Part shown: piece by piece, positions 7,487-16,658 of the stretch
Position numbering within the stretch: the stretch's first letter is position 1
How the letters are laid out: the number at the start of each line of letters is the position of its first letter
Assembly: GCF_902506435.1 (NCBI RefSeq)
Contig: NZ_LR733215.1
Coordinates: 1,216,773 to 1,280,772 of the forward strand
Origin: Nocardioides sp. AX2bis
GTDB lineage: Bacteria; Actinomycetota; Actinomycetes; Propionibacteriales; Nocardioidaceae
Reading direction: 5' to 3'
DNA: 64,000 bases
The notes under the pieces: model-generated
The model's input: only the letters and a program-made list of their open reading frames with translations
Told to the model about the DNA's origin: nothing
Database searches by the model: none
Program-made: the position numbers and the translations under genes

Positions 7487-9193
7487 ATGACATCCCTCAG
7501 CCGCCGTGACGTGCTCAAGATCAGTGTTTCGGGGATCGGGGTCGCCGCGCTCGGCCTGACGCTGCCGCTCGGGGAGTCCGCGAGCACCGCCGACTGGATC
7601 AGCACGGCGCCCAAGCCGGCGAGGTTCGCCCGGAGGCTCCCGCTGCCGCCGGTCCTGGTGCCGACCCCGATGAGCGACGAGCACGGCGACTTCCTGCACT
7701 TCGACCTGACCGAGCGCTCGGCGTCAGCCCAGGTGCTCGACCCGGGTTCGCCGTCGACCACGGTCTTCGGGTACGCGGCCCCGGGCGCGGCACCCACCGT
7801 GCCTGGCCCGCTGATCAGGGTCGACCAGGACACCCGGGTACGCCTCCGGGTCTCCAACGAGCTCCCTCCGGTCCACCCCACCTTCGGCCACCAGGTCGCG
7901 ACGTCGGTCCACCTGCACGGGTCGGCCTCGCTCCCGCAGTACGACGGGTACGGCGACGACGTCTCGCGGCCGGGACAGGTCAAGGACTACTGGTACCCGA
8001 ACCACCAGGGTCCGCGGACGCTCTGGTACCACGACCACGGAGTCCATCAGACCGCCTGGAACGTCTACAGCGGGATGGTCGCGCAGTACCACCTGAAGAA
8101 CGCATGGGAGACCGAGAACCTCCCCCAGGGGGCCTACGACGTCCCGCTGGTGATCAGTGACGCGATCTTCGCCAAGGACGGCTCCCTGGCCTACCTGGAC
8201 CGGGACCACTCCGGCCTGTACGGCGACGTGATCACCGTCAACGGGGTGCCGTGGCCCTACGTCGACGTCCAGCGCCGGTTCTACCGGTTCCGGGTCCTGA
8301 TGGCCACGCTCTCCCGCTCCATGACGCTGCGCTTCGTCAACACCCGGACCGGTGCCACCCTGCCGACCTGGGTGGTGGCGACCGACGGCGGCCTGACGAT
8401 CCCGCAGAAGGTCACGAGCTGGCGGCACGGCGGCGCCGAGCGCTACGAGGTGATGGTGGACCTCGGCACGTGCCGGGTCGGGGACCGGGTCGAGCTGCAG
8501 AACGCCAGCAACAAGAACAACCGCGACTACCTCTACACCGGCAAGGTGCTGCAGCTGAGGGTCACTGCCGAGTCGACCGACTCCCGGTGGAACGCGGTGC
8601 CCACACCACCGGCCGGCGAGCTGCACCCGGTCATGTCGATCCCGGTCACGGCCTCGCGGCGGACCCGGGACATCGACCTCGAGCACGACGACCTCACCAA
8701 CGAGTTCATGATCAACGGCCGCACGTGGGAGGACGTCGTCGCCTCCGACTGGAACGTCTTCGCCGACGACAGCGGCGACCCGCCGAGACCGGGGGAGGTG
8801 GAGATCTGGCGGATCGAGAACAAGTCCGGCGGGTGGTTCCACCCCCTGCACATCCACCTGGTCGACTTCCGCATCCTCAGCCGCCGGGGTGGCGCCGGTC
8901 GGGTCCAGCCGTGGGAGCGGGGGCCGAAGGACGTCGTCTACGTCGGGGAGGGCGAGATCGTCGAGGTGCTGGTGCTGTACGGCATGGCACCGGCCACCTA
9001 CCGGGACGGGCGCTCGACCGGTCCGGCCGGAGCGACCGGCGACCAGGGCGGTCGCTACATGATCCACTGCCACAACCTCGCGCACGAGGACCACGACATG
9101 ATGAGCCAGTTCCTCGTCGCCGCGCAGGACGGGTCCGTCGACCTGTCGCCCACGCACCCCAACCACCCCGTCTTCGCGGCCCCTCCGCAGTGA
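7487..9193 (+). CDS. Tat-exported multicopper oxidase
   Basis: A 568-residue laccase-like oxidase with a twin-arginine signal (SRRDVLK, then a hydrophobic segment to about residue 25). All four copper-ligand motifs are present: HLHG (142-145), WYHDHG (180-185), HPLHIH (452-457) and HCHNLAHEDHDMM (527 onward), with type 1 Cys528. It should oxidise a phenolic, metal or other substrate with O2 on the outer membrane face; the substrate cannot be told from sequence. GGGAGGAGGA lies 6 nt before the ATG. Its stop overlaps the next start (GTGA), coupling it to a signal peptidase, and copper genes surround it. Confidence 0.93.
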   Translation: MTSLSRRDVLKISVSGIGVAALGLTLPLGESASTADWISTAPKPARFARRLPLPPVLVPTPMSDEHGDFLHFDLTERSASAQVLDPGSPSTTVFGYAAPGAAPTVPGPLIRVDQDTRVRLRVSNELPPVHPTFGHQVATSVHLHGSASLPQYDGYGDDVSRPGQVKDYWYPNHQGPRTLWYHDHGVHQTAWNVYSGMVAQYHLKNAWETENLPQGAYDVPLVISDAIFAKDGSLAYLDRDHSGLYGDVITVNGVPWPYVDVQRRFYRFRVLMATLSRSMTLRFVNTRTGATLPTWVVATDGGLTIPQKVTSWRHGGAERYEVMVDLGTCRVGDRVELQNASNKNNRDYLYTGKVLQLRVTAESTDSRWNAVPTPPAGELHPVMSIPVTASRRTRDIDLEHDDLTNEFMINGRTWEDVVASDWNVFADDSGDPPRPGEVEIWRIENKSGGWFHPLHIHLVDFRILSRRGGAGRVQPWERGPKDVVYVGEGEIVEVLVLYGMAPATYRDGRSTGPAGATGDQGGRYMIHCHNLAHEDHDMMSQFLVAAQDGSVDLSPTHPNHPVFAAPPQ

Positions 9194-9675
9194 GACCGGG
9201 GGCGGCGGCCCTGGCGCTGACGCTCGTGGTCGGAGGCTCGACCGGCGTGGTGTGGGTCGTGCGGACGTCCGTGGTCACCCCTGTCCGCATCGACTCGGCG
9301 AGCATGGCGCCCACGCTCGAGGCCGGGGACGTCGTCCTGGTCTCGCGGTGGGCGCCCGAGGTGGAGGACCTCGCGCACGGCGACCTGGTCGTGTTCGTCG
9401 ACCCGCGCCAGGGCCGGCGCACGATCAAGCGCGTCGTCGGGCTCCCGGGGGAGGCCGTCGTGGTCCTCGACGGGGTGCTGCACGTCGACGGGGCGCCCGT
9501 CGAGGAACCGTGGGTGGACCCCGCCACGGTCGACGGCTACTACAGCCGGACCTTCGAGGTCCCCGACCACCACGTGTTCGTGCTCGGCGACAACCGGGGC
9601 AACTCCGTGGACTCCCGCGACTACGGGGCCGTGGACGAGGAGGCACTGACCGGCAGGGTGCTCCTCGGGTCCTGA
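9190..9675 (+). CDS. Signal peptidase I (S26), coupled to the multicopper oxidase
   Basis: A 161-residue type I signal peptidase with one N-terminal membrane helix (about 4-24). The nucleophile lies in SASMAPTLEAGD (Ser38), the general base in RTIKRVVGLPGE (Lys80), and box E reads GDNRGNSVDSRDYG. The GTG start overlaps the oxidase stop by four bases. This placement suggests a dedicated role in processing exported proteins of the cluster rather than general secretion. The end overlaps the convergent CopD/CtaG gene by 55 bp. Confidence 0.9.
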   Translation: MRPGAAALALTLVVGGSTGVVWVVRTSVVTPVRIDSASMAPTLEAGDVVLVSRWAPEVEDLAHGDLVVFVDPRQGRRTIKRVVGLPGEAVVVLDGVLHVDGAPVEEPWVDPATVDGYYSRTFEVPDHHVFVLGDNRGNSVDSRDYGAVDEEALTGRVLLGS

Positions 9676-11534
9676 CCCCGAGGCTGGTCCGGAGCAGTGG
9701 CGTCCGGCCGGGCGGGCCGCGACCGGGCAGCGAGCACCCAGGTCACCACGGCGACGCCGGCCAGCGCCAACGCCGCCAGCCCAGCGATCGTGCCTGCGAG
9801 CCGCTGGTCCTCGACGGGGTCCACCCATCCCAGACGCAGCTCGAGGAACCAGGCGGAGGCCAGCAGGTCGTCGGCGCCCCGCAGCTGGATCGCCAGCACC
9901 GCGAGGCACGCCACCACCGGGAGCAGCCAGCCGGCCCACTCGGTCGAGGGTCGGCGTTCCGGCGCCTCTGCGGCGAGCACGGGCCACCACAGCGCGAGGC
10001 CGCACGCCAGGGTGAGGGCCACCACCACCAGGTGCCACCAGGAGGAGCCCAACGACTGGCTCACCACCGGGGTGCGGTGGACCACCGTCAGCAGGACGCA
10101 CGTCGCGAGCGCACCGGTCAGCGGCACGGCCAGGAGGTGGCGTACCCCGGCGGGCAGGTCCCGGGCGCCGGCGCCCCGGGCGAGGTCGACGGGACGCCCC
10201 AGCAGCAGCAGCGGCGGCACGACGAGCAGCAGCACCAGCTGCTGCGCCAAGTGCACGCTCAGCAGGAGCGGGGCGTACGTCGCGATCCCCGAGCACAGCG
10301 TCACGGCCGCCACGGCGGTGCCCGTGACGAAGCACCGGGTCCGGTGCCGGGGCCAGTCCCGAGCCTCGGCGGATCGCCGGCGTCGGGTCGTGAGATAGGC
10401 CGCGAGGCCCGCCCCGAGCACGAGCAGCACCACCGCGTCAGGTCGCCAGGCACCCAGCAACGAGGTCAGTGACAGCGGGTCGACCGTCGCGATCTCGTGG
10501 ACCACGACCCCGGGGTCCGGGTCCGGCGGCGGGGTGCGGGAGAGCGCGGTCGCCAGACCCGCGGCGGCGGCCATCAGGAGCAGCTCCGCGGCCGCCAGCC
10601 GCAGGAAGGCCCCCGGCTCCTGCGCCACCACCCGCGGCACCGTCACCCGACGGTGTCGTGCCCCGACCACGCCGAGGGCGACGAGCACCACCGTCTTCGC
10701 TGCCACCACCGCCGCGTACCCGCTGACCCAGGCCGTCTGCCAGCCGGCACCGCTCAGGGGGAGCGTGGCGGACACAGCGACGAGCCCGGACCCGGCGAGG
10801 GCGGTGTAGGCGACGAGCGCGAGCGCGCTGAAGCGCGGCACCGCGACGGCGAGACCGCCGGGGTCCGTGCGCAGGTGCAGCACCAGGCCGGCCAGCCCAC
10901 CGGCCCAGACGAGGGAGGCGGCGACGTGGACGACGAGCCCGCCCAGGGAGAGCCCCCCGTCGTCGGACGAGGCCAGGTGGCCGGCCACGGGCGATGCCAG
11001 GGCAGCCGCCAGGGCGAGTGGCACCAGCGCGGCGGCGCGGCGACGGGTGGCCGAGGCGCCCGAGGCCGCCGCCACGAGGGCGGCGAGCGCGGCGGTGGCC
11101 AGGGTCGGGGTCGTCTCGCCGGTGGCCGACCACGGCAGCAACCGACCCGCGGGCACCGTCGTCAGGGTGGCCCCCACCGTGTCGCACACGACGAGGACGT
11201 GCCCGAGGACCGCCGTGACGGTCCACGCCACGGCGGCCCGTCGTGCCGAGCGGACCGCCCGCGCCACGGACACCGGGTCCTGCGGCCCGAGCACGCCCGC
11301 CACGAGGAGCGAGCCGACGGTGAGGGCCGCGGCGAGCAGGCCCGCCAGCCTGACCACCGGGGTGCCCCAGCCGACCACGGGCCCGGGGTCGGCGATGCCT
11401 GAGGGGAGGTCCGGGGGCGCGCCGCCCGCGGCGAGCAGCGCCACCACCACGCTCGTGCAGGCGACCGCCAGACATCCGGCGGCGACCACGCGGACGGTCG
11501 CTGCGGGGCGGGCCACCGGGCCGGTCTGATCCAT
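9621..11534 (-). CDS. Fused copper-resistance CopD / cytochrome oxidase assembly CtaG membrane protein
   Basis: A 637-residue polytopic membrane protein. The N-terminal half (about 10-310) is CopD-like, with many hydrophobic helices and VRLAGLLAAALTVGSLLVAG near the start. The C-terminal half (about 330-600) is caa3-type CtaG, with IATYAPLLLSVHLAQQLVLLLVVPPLLLLG and a histidine-containing loop WWHLVVV. The pair is a known actinobacterial fusion thought to move copper across the membrane and support copper-oxidase assembly. The ATG at 11534 starts MDQTGPVA; upstream frame sequence lies in the divergent promoter region. Confidence 0.9.
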   Translation of the reverse strand: MDQTGPVARPAATVRVVAAGCLAVACTSVVVALLAAGGAPPDLPSGIADPGPVVGWGTPVVRLAGLLAAALTVGSLLVAGVLGPQDPVSVARAVRSARRAAVAWTVTAVLGHVLVVCDTVGATLTTVPAGRLLPWSATGETTPTLATAALAALVAAASGASATRRRAAALVPLALAAALASPVAGHLASSDDGGLSLGGLVVHVAASLVWAGGLAGLVLHLRTDPGGLAVAVPRFSALALVAYTALAGSGLVAVSATLPLSGAGWQTAWVSGYAAVVAAKTVVLVALGVVGARHRRVTVPRVVAQEPGAFLRLAAAELLLMAAAAGLATALSRTPPPDPDPGVVVHEIATVDPLSLTSLLGAWRPDAVVLLVLGAGLAAYLTTRRRRSAEARDWPRHRTRCFVTGTAVAAVTLCSGIATYAPLLLSVHLAQQLVLLLVVPPLLLLGRPVDLARGAGARDLPAGVRHLLAVPLTGALATCVLLTVVHRTPVVSQSLGSSWWHLVVVALTLACGLALWWPVLAAEAPERRPSTEWAGWLLPVVACLAVLAIQLRGADDLLASAWFLELRLGWVDPVEDQRLAGTIAGLAALALAGVAVVTWVLAARSRPARPDATAPDQPRGQDPRSTLPVSASSSTAP

Positions 11535-11584
11535 GCTCCGACCGTCGCACCGCGCGGTGGGGAAAACCTCGGGGCCGCACCGGC

Positions 11585-11602
11585 CCGAGGTGAGCCCAAG
11601 GT
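11585..11602 (+). promoter_or_regulatory. Candidate BTAD/SARP operator between CopD/CtaG and the PKD protein
   Basis: CCGAGGT (11585-11591), spacer GAGC, CCAAGGT (11596-11602): two near-identical heptamers with the 11-bp period typical of SARP direct repeats. It lies in the divergent region and could serve either gene. Confidence 0.45.
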
Positions 11603-11666
11603 CCCACCCGCACCCTGGCCGGGTCGTAGCGCTTCCGGCCGCGACCTGACGGAGGAGATGAGCACC

Positions 11667-13943
11667 ATGGCACCACCGATGGCCCCCAGGGCCGGCACCC
11701 TCACCCGCACCCGGCGACGAGTGACGACCGTCGTCGTCGCGGGTCTCGTCGTCGCGTCCCTCTCGGTGGGTGCGCAGGGTGCCCCGGTCGCGCCCACGGA
11801 GCCGGACGGGACCTTGAAGGCCCGCACCGGGCGCCTCGTCGAGGCCGGCCCGACCGCCGAGCACGGCTTCCCGGCCTGGTACCGCGACAGCAACGGGGTG
11901 CGCCTGGAGGCCTGCACGACCCTGGACGACCCCTTGTGCTCGACCCTGCCGGACGAGGTCCCCGACCCCGGCTCACCGGTCTCCTTCCCGGACAACTTCC
12001 CGGGGGAGTTCTTCTACCAGCTGGCCGGGGCCGAGGTCACCGGGAACGGCGTGGACATGAGCATCGGGATGGACCTCGAGGGCGCCTGGGCAGCCGAGGA
12101 GGTGGTGGACGGGGACCAGATGGTCTTCGGCCGGATCCGGATCCGGGACCGGGGCCTGACCGACGGCGAGTACCGCGTGACCCACCCGTACGGCGTCGAC
12201 GTCTTCGAGGTCGCCGGTGACGGCATCAACTACACCCAGGACATCGGGACCACTCCCGGGGCCTTCGGACAGGCCCTCAGCAGCAGGGTCGGCCCCTTCC
12301 TCGTCTGGGACCCGGCGGTGGCACCTGCGGCACCCGCCGGCTACGTGGGGGACCCCGGCGTCCCCCACTCGGTGGTCGGGAGCCCGTACGGGACGAACTT
12401 CGTGTCCGTCGAGCGCCGCGACGACACCGGCGGCTGGACCGAGCTGGCACGGACCGACCAGCTCAGCGTCCAGGGGCGGCACGCCACGAACTCCGGCGTC
12501 GACGTCCGGGCGGCGACCTACAGCGTCGGTGCGGACGGGCGTGGCTTCGTCGACGTGTACGCCACGTCCGACGCGGGGCAGTCGATCCGGGTGCGCGACG
12601 CCGGGCTGGGCTTCGTCGAGACCGGCATGGAGGGTGACCGCGGTGCCTACTACGGCCGCTTCGCCGTCGACCGCGAGCCCGACGGGCGGTCACTGACGGT
12701 GGTCAACGCCGGAGACCGCCCGGTCGCGCAGAAGCAGGCAGTGCTGACCGACGTCGTGACCGTCCACCGCGCCACCTACGACGCCGACACCGACCTGCTG
12801 ACGGTGTCGGCGTCCTCCAGCGACCAGGACTCGACCCCCGGTCGTCTGCGGGTGCTCGGGGAGCCACTGGTCGACGGGAGGGTGGTCATCAGCACCGTGG
12901 CGCCGACCGCGACCGTCACGGTGACCTCGGACAAGGGCGGCACCACCACCGTGCCGGTCGACACCACCGGCGCCGGGATGCAGGCGGAGAAGCCGGTGGC
13001 GGCGGCCTTCGCGAACCCCGCCGACGCCGCCCCCGGCCAGCGCGTGACCCTGACCGGGACCGGGTCGACCGGCACCATCGGGACCTACGCCTGGCGCCAG
13101 GTGCCGGGCACCGTGACCGAGGACGTCGAGGTCACCCTGCCCGACGGGTCGACCGGGACGCAGCCCTCCACCGTGGAGGTGCCGGTGACCGACCTCAACC
13201 GGGTGTCCCTCGCCGGCGCCGACTCGGCCGTCGCCACCTTCGAGGCACCGGCCGGCGCGACCGGCCCGCTCGCCTTCGAGCTCGTCGTCTCCGGGCCCGC
13301 CGGCACCAGTGAGCCGGTGGTGGTCGCCGTCAACGTGGTGGCGCCCTCCCCGACCGACCCCCTTCCTGCGCCGACGGCCGACGCGGGCCCGGACCAGGCC
13401 GTGCGGCGCGCCTCCACGGTGCAGCTCGACGGCACGCGCAGCGCGCTGGTCGACGAGATGGTCTGGACCAGGCTCAGCGGTCCGGCGGTCACGCTGACGG
13501 GGGCCACCACGCCGCGCGCCTCCTTCGTGATGCCCTCGATGCCGCTGCCCACCAGCACCACCGGGACCAACCCCGGGTACGCCCCGACGGACGAGCCGGT
13601 GGTCCTGCGGCTGACGGTGACCGGTCAACGGGGCCAGCAGTCGACCGACGAGGTGACGGTGGTCCCCGCACCGGACACCCTGGCCGTCACCGCGGCTGAG
13701 TTCAGGGCGGGCAAGGAGTGGCGCGTGGCGGGCACGTCGAGCGTCCTGGCCGGCCAGCGGGTGGCGGTCGTGCTCGGCAGCACCCTCACCGGTCGGGTGC
13801 TGGGGTTCGCGACGGTCGACGCCACCGGCGCCTGGGTCTTCCGAGGGGCAGGCGCGGTCGTGCCGCCGGCGGCGACCACGACCGTCAGCGCCGTGAGCGC
13901 CCTCGGAGGTCGGGTGACCGGGGCCGCCTTCCGACGCCGGTGA
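11667..13943 (+). CDS. Large secreted protein with PKD-like repeats
   Basis: A 758-residue exported protein: basic N-terminus (TLTRTRRR), hydrophobic core (about 21-38) and cleavage region near GAQGAP. The first 350 residues form an unrecognised domain beginning HGFPAWYRDSNGVRLEAC, with two Cys in the CTTLDDPLC segment. Then come beta-rich PKD/Ig-like modules, including VAAAFANPADAAPGQRVTL (about 450) and PTADAGPDQAV (about 568). The end (AAFRRR) has no sortase motif or anchor, so it is probably released or held by interactions. ATG 11667 is preferred to 11658 because GGAGGAG (11651-11657) is 9 nt from the former and abuts the latter. Confidence 0.75.
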   Translation: MAPPMAPRAGTLTRTRRRVTTVVVAGLVVASLSVGAQGAPVAPTEPDGTLKARTGRLVEAGPTAEHGFPAWYRDSNGVRLEACTTLDDPLCSTLPDEVPDPGSPVSFPDNFPGEFFYQLAGAEVTGNGVDMSIGMDLEGAWAAEEVVDGDQMVFGRIRIRDRGLTDGEYRVTHPYGVDVFEVAGDGINYTQDIGTTPGAFGQALSSRVGPFLVWDPAVAPAAPAGYVGDPGVPHSVVGSPYGTNFVSVERRDDTGGWTELARTDQLSVQGRHATNSGVDVRAATYSVGADGRGFVDVYATSDAGQSIRVRDAGLGFVETGMEGDRGAYYGRFAVDREPDGRSLTVVNAGDRPVAQKQAVLTDVVTVHRATYDADTDLLTVSASSSDQDSTPGRLRVLGEPLVDGRVVISTVAPTATVTVTSDKGGTTTVPVDTTGAGMQAEKPVAAAFANPADAAPGQRVTLTGTGSTGTIGTYAWRQVPGTVTEDVEVTLPDGSTGTQPSTVEVPVTDLNRVSLAGADSAVATFEAPAGATGPLAFELVVSGPAGTSEPVVVAVNVVAPSPTDPLPAPTADAGPDQAVRRASTVQLDGTRSALVDEMVWTRLSGPAVTLTGATTPRASFVMPSMPLPTSTTGTNPGYAPTDEPVVLRLTVTGQRGQQSTDEVTVVPAPDTLAVTAAEFRAGKEWRVAGTSSVLAGQRVAVVLGSTLTGRVLGFATVDATGAWVFRGAGAVVPPAATTTVSAVSALGGRVTGAAFRRR

Positions 13944-13948
13944 CAGGC

Positions 13949-13988
13949 ACCGCCGTGCGCCGCGCCTGCACCGGCGGCGCACGGTGGT
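13949..13988 (+). terminator. Hairpin terminator after the PKD-repeat gene
   Basis: A 15-bp inverted repeat (13949-13963 with 13974-13988, a single G:U) with a 10-nt loop, starting 5 bp after the stop codon. Confidence 0.8.
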
Positions 13989-14113
13989 CCCGGGTCGGAG
14001 GACACCCCTCGATTGGGGGGCGTGCCCCCACCACCTTCGGGTGCCGGCCCCGCGCCGGGGAGACGACACTGAGTCTGCTGGTCCCGGGGGGGGACGCGGG
14101 GAGGGGAACAGTC

Positions 14114-15016
14114 ATGCAGGTCAAGATCTTCGGACAGACCAGGGTCGTCACGCCGCGCGGCGAGGCCGACGGCGGGCGGCTGGGCGGGGTCAAGTCACGT
14201 CAGATCCTCGAGATCCTCGCGGTCTCGGCCGGGAGCCCGGTCTCGAAGGAGGTGCTGGCGGACCTGCTCTGGTCGGGACACCCTCCGCGGAGCTGGACCG
14301 GGACGCTCGAGAGCTACGTCTGCCTGCTCCGGCGCCACCTCGACCCGACGTCGCCCCGGACCGGCGGCATCGTCACGGTCCGCCAGGGCTACCTCCTCGA
14401 CCTCGCCTCGGTCGACGTCGACCTGACGACGTTCCGCGCCCTGGCGCGGCGGGCCGAGGCCGACCGTGATCCGGCGACCTGCCTGGCCATCGTCCTGGAG
14501 GCGCTGTCCATCGCGACCGGCGACCTGCTGGCCGACGAGATGCAGGCCCCCTGGGCCGACGAGGAGCGGGAGGTGCTGCGGCAGGAGATGGTGAGCCTGC
14601 ACGGACTCGCGGCGTCCTGCGGCCTGGCACTCGAGCAGACCGGTGTCGCGATCAGGCACGCCCGCGCAGCGTTGCGTCTGGACCCGTTGGCCGAAGGAGT
14701 GTGGCGGACCCTGATGAGGTCGCTGGCCGCGGCCGGCCGGCGGGCCGAGGCGCTGCGCGCGCACTCCGAGGTCCGCCGGCACCTCGCCGACGAGCTGGGC
14801 ACCGACCCGAGCCGGGAGACCACGGACCTCTACCTCGACCTGCTGCGCGGCGCGGGCGCCCCCGGGACGGCGGCCGGCACGGTCCAGCCCCGCGAGGAGG
14901 TCAGGATCCTGCTCCGGCTGCTCCACGACGCCGTGCTGGCGGTGCCGGTCGGCGAGGTCCCCGACGGGGACCCCCACTGGTGGCAGACGGCCGTCCGGCT
15001 CGGTGCCGCGTCCTGA
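14114..15016 (+). CDS. BTAD (SARP-like) transcriptional regulator 1
   Basis: A 300-residue regulator. Residues 1-95 form an OmpR-type winged helix (GGVKSRQILEILAVSAGSPVSKEVLADLLW, then GTLESYVCLLRRHL and VRQGYLLDL). Residues about 100-245 form the helical bacterial transcriptional activation domain, ending RRHLADELGTDPSRETTDLY. It lacks the NB-ARC and TPR modules of the large SARPs. AGGGGAA lies 5 nt before the ATG. A paralogue lies at 19176-19970; both flank the response-regulator and kinase genes. Confidence 0.9.
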   Translation: MQVKIFGQTRVVTPRGEADGGRLGGVKSRQILEILAVSAGSPVSKEVLADLLWSGHPPRSWTGTLESYVCLLRRHLDPTSPRTGGIVTVRQGYLLDLASVDVDLTTFRALARRAEADRDPATCLAIVLEALSIATGDLLADEMQAPWADEEREVLRQEMVSLHGLAASCGLALEQTGVAIRHARAALRLDPLAEGVWRTLMRSLAAAGRRAEALRAHSEVRRHLADELGTDPSRETTDLYLDLLRGAGAPGTAAGTVQPREEVRILLRLLHDAVLAVPVGEVPDGDPHWWQTAVRLGAAS

Positions 15017-15035
15017 GGTGCAGGGCCGGAGGTCC

Positions 15036-15042
15036 CCAAGGT
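15036..15042 (+). promoter_or_regulatory. CCAAGGT heptamer upstream of response regulator 1
   Basis: Exact copy of the heptamer seen before the oxidase and PKD genes, with GGAGGT just upstream at a 9-bp rather than 11-bp period. TTGACA follows at 15054-15059. Confidence 0.3.
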
Positions 15043-15129
15043 GCTCCGACCCGTTGACACGTCGCGCGCGTCCGGGGTGCCATGGAGCGTCCGCTCGGGG
15101 CCTCGTTTCCACACCGCACGGAGATGCGA

Positions 15130-15861
15130 ATGCCCACCCATGATCCGCACGGTCGACCCCCGGCCGTCGTCCGCCGGGAGCCGCGCCGCGTCCTCGTCGT
15201 CGACGACCACCGCACGTTCGCCGAGCTGGCGTCCCTCGCCCTGGGGAGCGAGGTCGACCTCGAGTGCGTCGGGACCGCCCACGACGCCCAGGAGGCCCGC
15301 GCCGACGTGGCACGCCACGACCCCGACCTGGTGCTGATGGACGTCGATCTCGGCGCCGGCGACGGGGGCGAGGACGGGCTGGGACTGGCGGCCGAGCTGA
15401 CCACGAGCCGCCCTTCCCTCCTGGTGGTGGTCCTCACCGGGCACATCGACCTCGGCGTGATGCGGCGGGCGGCCTCGGCGGGCGCCTGCGCCCTCCTGAC
15501 CAAGGGCGGCTCGCTGCGCGAGCTGCTGGATGTCCTGCGCGACGCCCGCCCCGGAGAGTTCTTCGTCCAGACCGACCTGCTGCGCTCCCTCGTCAGCGAG
15601 CAGGGCGAGGAGGAGCGGCGCTGGGTGCGGCACCCCGCTCTGACTCCGCGGGAGGTCCTCGTGCTGCAGCTGCTCTCCGACGGACGCTACGTCGCCGACA
15701 TCGCCCGCGAGCTGGGCATCTCGGTCCACACCTGCCGCGGCTACGTCAAGACCCTGCTCGCGAAGCTGGGAGCGCACTCCCAGCTCGAGGCGGTCGCGAT
15801 CGCGAGCAGGCGCGGTCTCCTGGAGACCACGCCGCGGGTGCACCGACACCGGGTCGGCTGA
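15130..15861 (+). CDS. NarL/LuxR-type response regulator 1
   Basis: A 243-residue response regulator. The receiver domain (about 17-140) has the acidic pair in VVDDHRTF, the phosphoacceptor Asp in DLVLMDVDLG, Thr in VVLTGH and Lys in LLTKGG. The LuxR helix-turn-helix (about 175-235) reads LTPREVLVLQLLSDGRYVAD and ISVHTCRGYVKTLLAKLG. ATG 15130 has GGAG at 6 nt; an alternative ATG is 15124. The ending HSQLEAVAIA is shared with the second regulator at 18256, marking the two as paralogues. Confidence 0.9.
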   Translation: MPTHDPHGRPPAVVRREPRRVLVVDDHRTFAELASLALGSEVDLECVGTAHDAQEARADVARHDPDLVLMDVDLGAGDGGEDGLGLAAELTTSRPSLLVVVLTGHIDLGVMRRAASAGACALLTKGGSLRELLDVLRDARPGEFFVQTDLLRSLVSEQGEEERRWVRHPALTPREVLVLQLLSDGRYVADIARELGISVHTCRGYVKTLLAKLGAHSQLEAVAIASRRGLLETTPRVHRHRVG

Positions 15862-15927
15862 GCCGGCACCGTGCTGGGTCCTGGACCACCGACCGCGTGG
15901 TGCGGACGGGTCCGGAAGCGGGTGAGG

Positions 15928-15945
15928 CCCAGGAGGATCCAAGGT
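15928..15945 (+). promoter_or_regulatory. Candidate BTAD/SARP operator upstream of copC
   Basis: CCCAGGA (15928-15934), spacer GGAT, CCAAGGT (15939-15945), again with an 11-bp period. Confidence 0.4.
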
Positions 15946-15994
15946 CGGGCTGCGACGGTTGCCGGACCAGCCACCGGTCCCGGGGAGGACAGCC

Positions 15995-16540
15995 ATGACG
16001 ACGACACCGAGGGCCCGCCTCCTCGCGGGGGTCCTCCTCCTCGCTGCGCTGCTGCTGGGAGTGGCGGCGCCGGCGCTGGCTCACTCCGACCTCGTCGGCA
16101 GCACCCCTCGGGACGGCGACGCGGTGCTGATCGGCACCGACCGGCTGGTCCTGGTCTTCGCCGACGACCTGCTCCCCGGTTCCGAGCAGGTGGTGGTCCA
16201 GGACCCGGCCGGTGCCGACGTCGTGGCCGGGCCGGCGTCGGTGACGGGCGAGACGCTCGAGGTCCGGATCGACCTCACGAGGTCCGGCCGACACCTCGCG
16301 ACCTACCGCGTGCTCTCCGCCGACGGCCACGCCGTCGTCGGGGAGCTGACCTTCGACGTGGCGGGGTCCGGCGCGGTGCGGTCGGCGGTCGTGCCCGTCG
16401 CGACCGAGCCCCCCGGCGACGGCCCCCTGCCCCCGCCGGTCTGGTGGCTGGTCGGGGCTGCCGTGGTGTCAGGGGTGGTGCTGCTGGTGCGCCAGCGCGT
16501 GGGACGTGCTCGGGACAGACCGGTCGTCGGCCAGGAGTGA
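15995..16540 (+). CDS. copC: CopC-domain copper-binding protein with C-terminal membrane anchor
   Basis: A 181-residue exported protein. The signal peptide (1-29) ends APALAHSDL, so cleavage after Ala leaves the copper-binding His at the mature N-terminus, as in CopC. The CopC beta-sandwich follows (30-125), with VGSTPRDGDAV and the second His in SADGHAVVGELTF. A hydrophobic segment (about 150-168) and an Arg-rich tail anchor it to the membrane. GGGGAGGA precedes the ATG at 6-7 nt. With CopD/CtaG and the multicopper oxidase it forms the copper-handling part of the cluster. Confidence 0.9.
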   Translation: MTTTPRARLLAGVLLLAALLLGVAAPALAHSDLVGSTPRDGDAVLIGTDRLVLVFADDLLPGSEQVVVQDPAGADVVAGPASVTGETLEVRIDLTRSGRHLATYRVLSADGHAVVGELTFDVAGSGAVRSAVVPVATEPPGDGPLPPPVWWLVGAAVVSGVVLLVRQRVGRARDRPVVGQE

Positions 16541-16658
16541 GTCGCGGTGACGCCCACCGACCAGGGTCGTCGGTGTCTCGTCCCCGACATTGCCACCACG
16601 CGGGTCCGGGCTGGTGCGATACTGGAGCCTGCAGCCCGAGGAGACGGAAGAGGCACAC

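Noticed and set aside
14014..14030. TGGGGG/CCCCCA inverted repeat before BTAD 1 as an operator
   Set aside because: Six bp of G/C runs are expected by chance in such sequence, and no second copy was found before BTAD 2.
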